Source: an uncultured Bacteroidia bacterium (GTDB lineage Bacteria; Bacteroidota; Bacteroidia; Bacteroidales; UBA932). Taken from it: a DNA stretch of 6,727 nucleotides. This document shows, one piece after another, positions 5,609-6,727 of the stretch. The stretch covers positions 1-6,727 of the forward strand of contig CADBMK010000027.1 in NCBI GenBank assembly GCA_902795785.1, read 5' to 3'. How positions within the stretch are numbered: position 1 is the stretch's first letter; every line of letters begins with the position of its first letter. The notes beneath the pieces are model-generated. The model did not search any database. It saw only the letters and a program-made list of their open reading frames with translations, and had not been told where the DNA came from. The translations under genes were made by a program, and so were the position numbers.

Positions 5609-6727
5609 ATGATTACGAAATTATTCAGAACTGTATTTGCTACAGCTGCCGTTCTTATGCTTGCTGCAGGCTGTTCAAAGGAGGAAAACCCTGCCGGTAA
5701 CGAGTCCGCAGGCGTAGTTACTATCCGCGCAAAGGTTGCGGACATTGCTTCAAAAGTGGCTTTTACGCCCGCCTATGATTCTAACGGAAAGCCGGGATCA
5801 ATGTCTCTGGTCTGGAGCGAGGGTGATGCCCTCCGCGTTTATGACCATAATGACAGAAGTTCTTATTCAGACTTTACAATTTCTCAGGAAAGCATCGGAA
5901 AGACAGACGGAGTGTTTGTGGGCAAGGCCGTTAAGGCCGTATCGTATGACGTTGAGGTTATCAACGGAGCATTTGATTATGCCGCTCAGACACAGCCTTC
6001 CGACGGTGTTACTTCGGATTTGAAGTACTTTGCCAGCGAGAGCGATATCTCCGACCTCTCTTCAATCGAGTTCGACAGCATATCCAGCGTCCTTGCCATC
6101 ACGGCCCAGATGCCGTCAAGCGCTGTTGCCGCCACCGTCAAGTCGGTTGACATTATTTCCAGCAGCAATATCTTCAATGGAGGAAACAAACTTTCCATTA
6201 CTCTTGCCTCTGCGGGCGATGCCGGAAATGACGGCCTCCTTCATCTCTTTGCAGCTCTCCCTGAGGGCAGCACCGTAGTTCCTGCGGGGACATCGCTGGT
6301 TGTCCACTTCAATGCGCCTGGCACTTCACACGATGTTTACACCAGATACATTGAACTTGGAGCAAAGACTTTCACCTCAAATAAACTCAATACAATTAAT
6401 ATCAACGCCACCCAGAGCGCGGTTCACGCCGGTCTTGTTTCCAGTGCGGGACGTCTTGCCACAGATCCTTATCTTATCGGTGACAAATACCAGATGCTTG
6501 CCATGCATGATCTTGTTGTATCCGGAGAAACCCGGTATTTCAAGATGGTTGACGACGTCAATCTTGACGGCGAGGACTGGGAGCCGCTCAACCTCTCCGA
6601 TCCGTATGACAATAAAATCATCTTCGATGGTAACGGCCACACTGTGAAGAAGTTCTCCTGCAACGGCACTGCGCACGATTATCCAAGTTTTGCTGTAATC
6701 CTCAACGGCGAGGTCAGGAACGTCGTA
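5609..6727 (+). CDS. Fimbrillin-like lipoprotein entering a GLUG-type solenoid, 3' truncated by window edge
   Basis: The frame opens at ATG 5609 and has no stop through the last base, giving 373 visible residues. The signal peptide ends in LAAGC (Cys22), followed by SKEEN, a good surface-export type start. Residues about 34-265 look like a fimbrillin/Mfa-like domain: VVTIRAKV, then a LVWSEGDALRVYD (68-80) signature, a GVFVGKAV turn (101-108) and a LHLFAALPEGSTVVPAGTSL stretch (211-230). Fimbrillin-like proteins form pili or pilus-tip adhesins, or occur as surface modules beside SusCD systems. From about 285 the sequence changes to TDPYLIGDKYQMLAM, then VNLDGEDWEPLN (318-329) and IIFDGNGHTVKKF (337-349). 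This closely parallels the solenoid-entry segment of gene 2, so GLUG coils probably follow beyond the window. It starts 13 bases after the 50-residue gene. An adhesive or binding role at the surface is inferred. Confidence 0.88.
   Translation, partial: MITKLFRTVFATAAVLMLAAGCSKEENPAGNESAGVVTIRAKVADIASKVAFTPAYDSNGKPGSMSLVWSEGDALRVYDHNDRSSYSDFTISQESIGKTDGVFVGKAVKAVSYDVEVINGAFDYAAQTQPSDGVTSDLKYFASESDISDLSSIEFDSISSVLAITAQMPSSAVAATVKSVDIISSSNIFNGGNKLSITLASAGDAGNDGLLHLFAALPEGSTVVPAGTSLVVHFNAPGTSHDVYTRYIELGAKTFTSNKLNTININATQSAVHAGLVSSAGRLATDPYLIGDKYQMLAMHDLVVSGETRYFKMVDDVNLDGEDWEPLNLSDPYDNKIIFDGNGHTVKKFSCNGTAHDYPSFAVILNGEVRNVV

Overview
The window reads as part of a Bacteroidales (gut or rumen type Bacteroidota) chromosome. 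The signs are a SusD/RagB-family protein, a DUF1735 domain, GLUG repeats and a fimbrillin-like domain. Four proteins carry lipoprotein signal peptides, three of them with acidic residues soon after the cysteine. No Shine-Dalgarno sequence is visible before any start. Base composition is moderate, roughly half G+C by eye. The genus cannot be fixed from this sequence.

All six genes lie on the + strand and are separated by only 3 to 19 bases, so they look like one polycistronic unit covering the whole window. In order they are: (1) a SusD-like glycan-binding lipoprotein whose N-terminus lies off the left edge (2-1732); (2) a lipoprotein with a DUF1735 domain followed by a long GLUG beta-solenoid (1752-3473); (3) a lipoprotein with an IPT/TIG domain and a phosphodiester glycosidase (NAGPA/DUF2233) domain (3483-4670); (4) a lipoprotein resembling only the C-terminal beta-sandwich part of large glycoside hydrolases (4674-5429); (5) a 50-residue protein with no signal peptide (5443-5595); (6) a fimbrillin-like lipoprotein that enters a GLUG-type solenoid and runs off the right edge (5609-6727). 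No gene-free stretch exceeds 20 bases, and no internal promoter or terminator is evident.

The layout is that of a polysaccharide-utilisation-type operon. A SusC-like TonB-dependent transporter is expected just upstream but is not in the window. SusD would cap the transporter, and the DUF1735-GLUG and fimbrillin-GLUG proteins would be surface binding or adhesive proteins. The only recognisable enzyme is the phosphodiester glycosidase, which points to a substrate with a sugar-1-phosphodiester linkage; this is inference. The most unusual points are the free-standing beta-sandwich lipoprotein (gene 4), with leucine codon use unlike its neighbours and a strong hairpin in its signal-peptide codons; the 50-residue gene with a calcium-loop-like motif; and the related solenoid-entry segment shared by genes 2 and 6.
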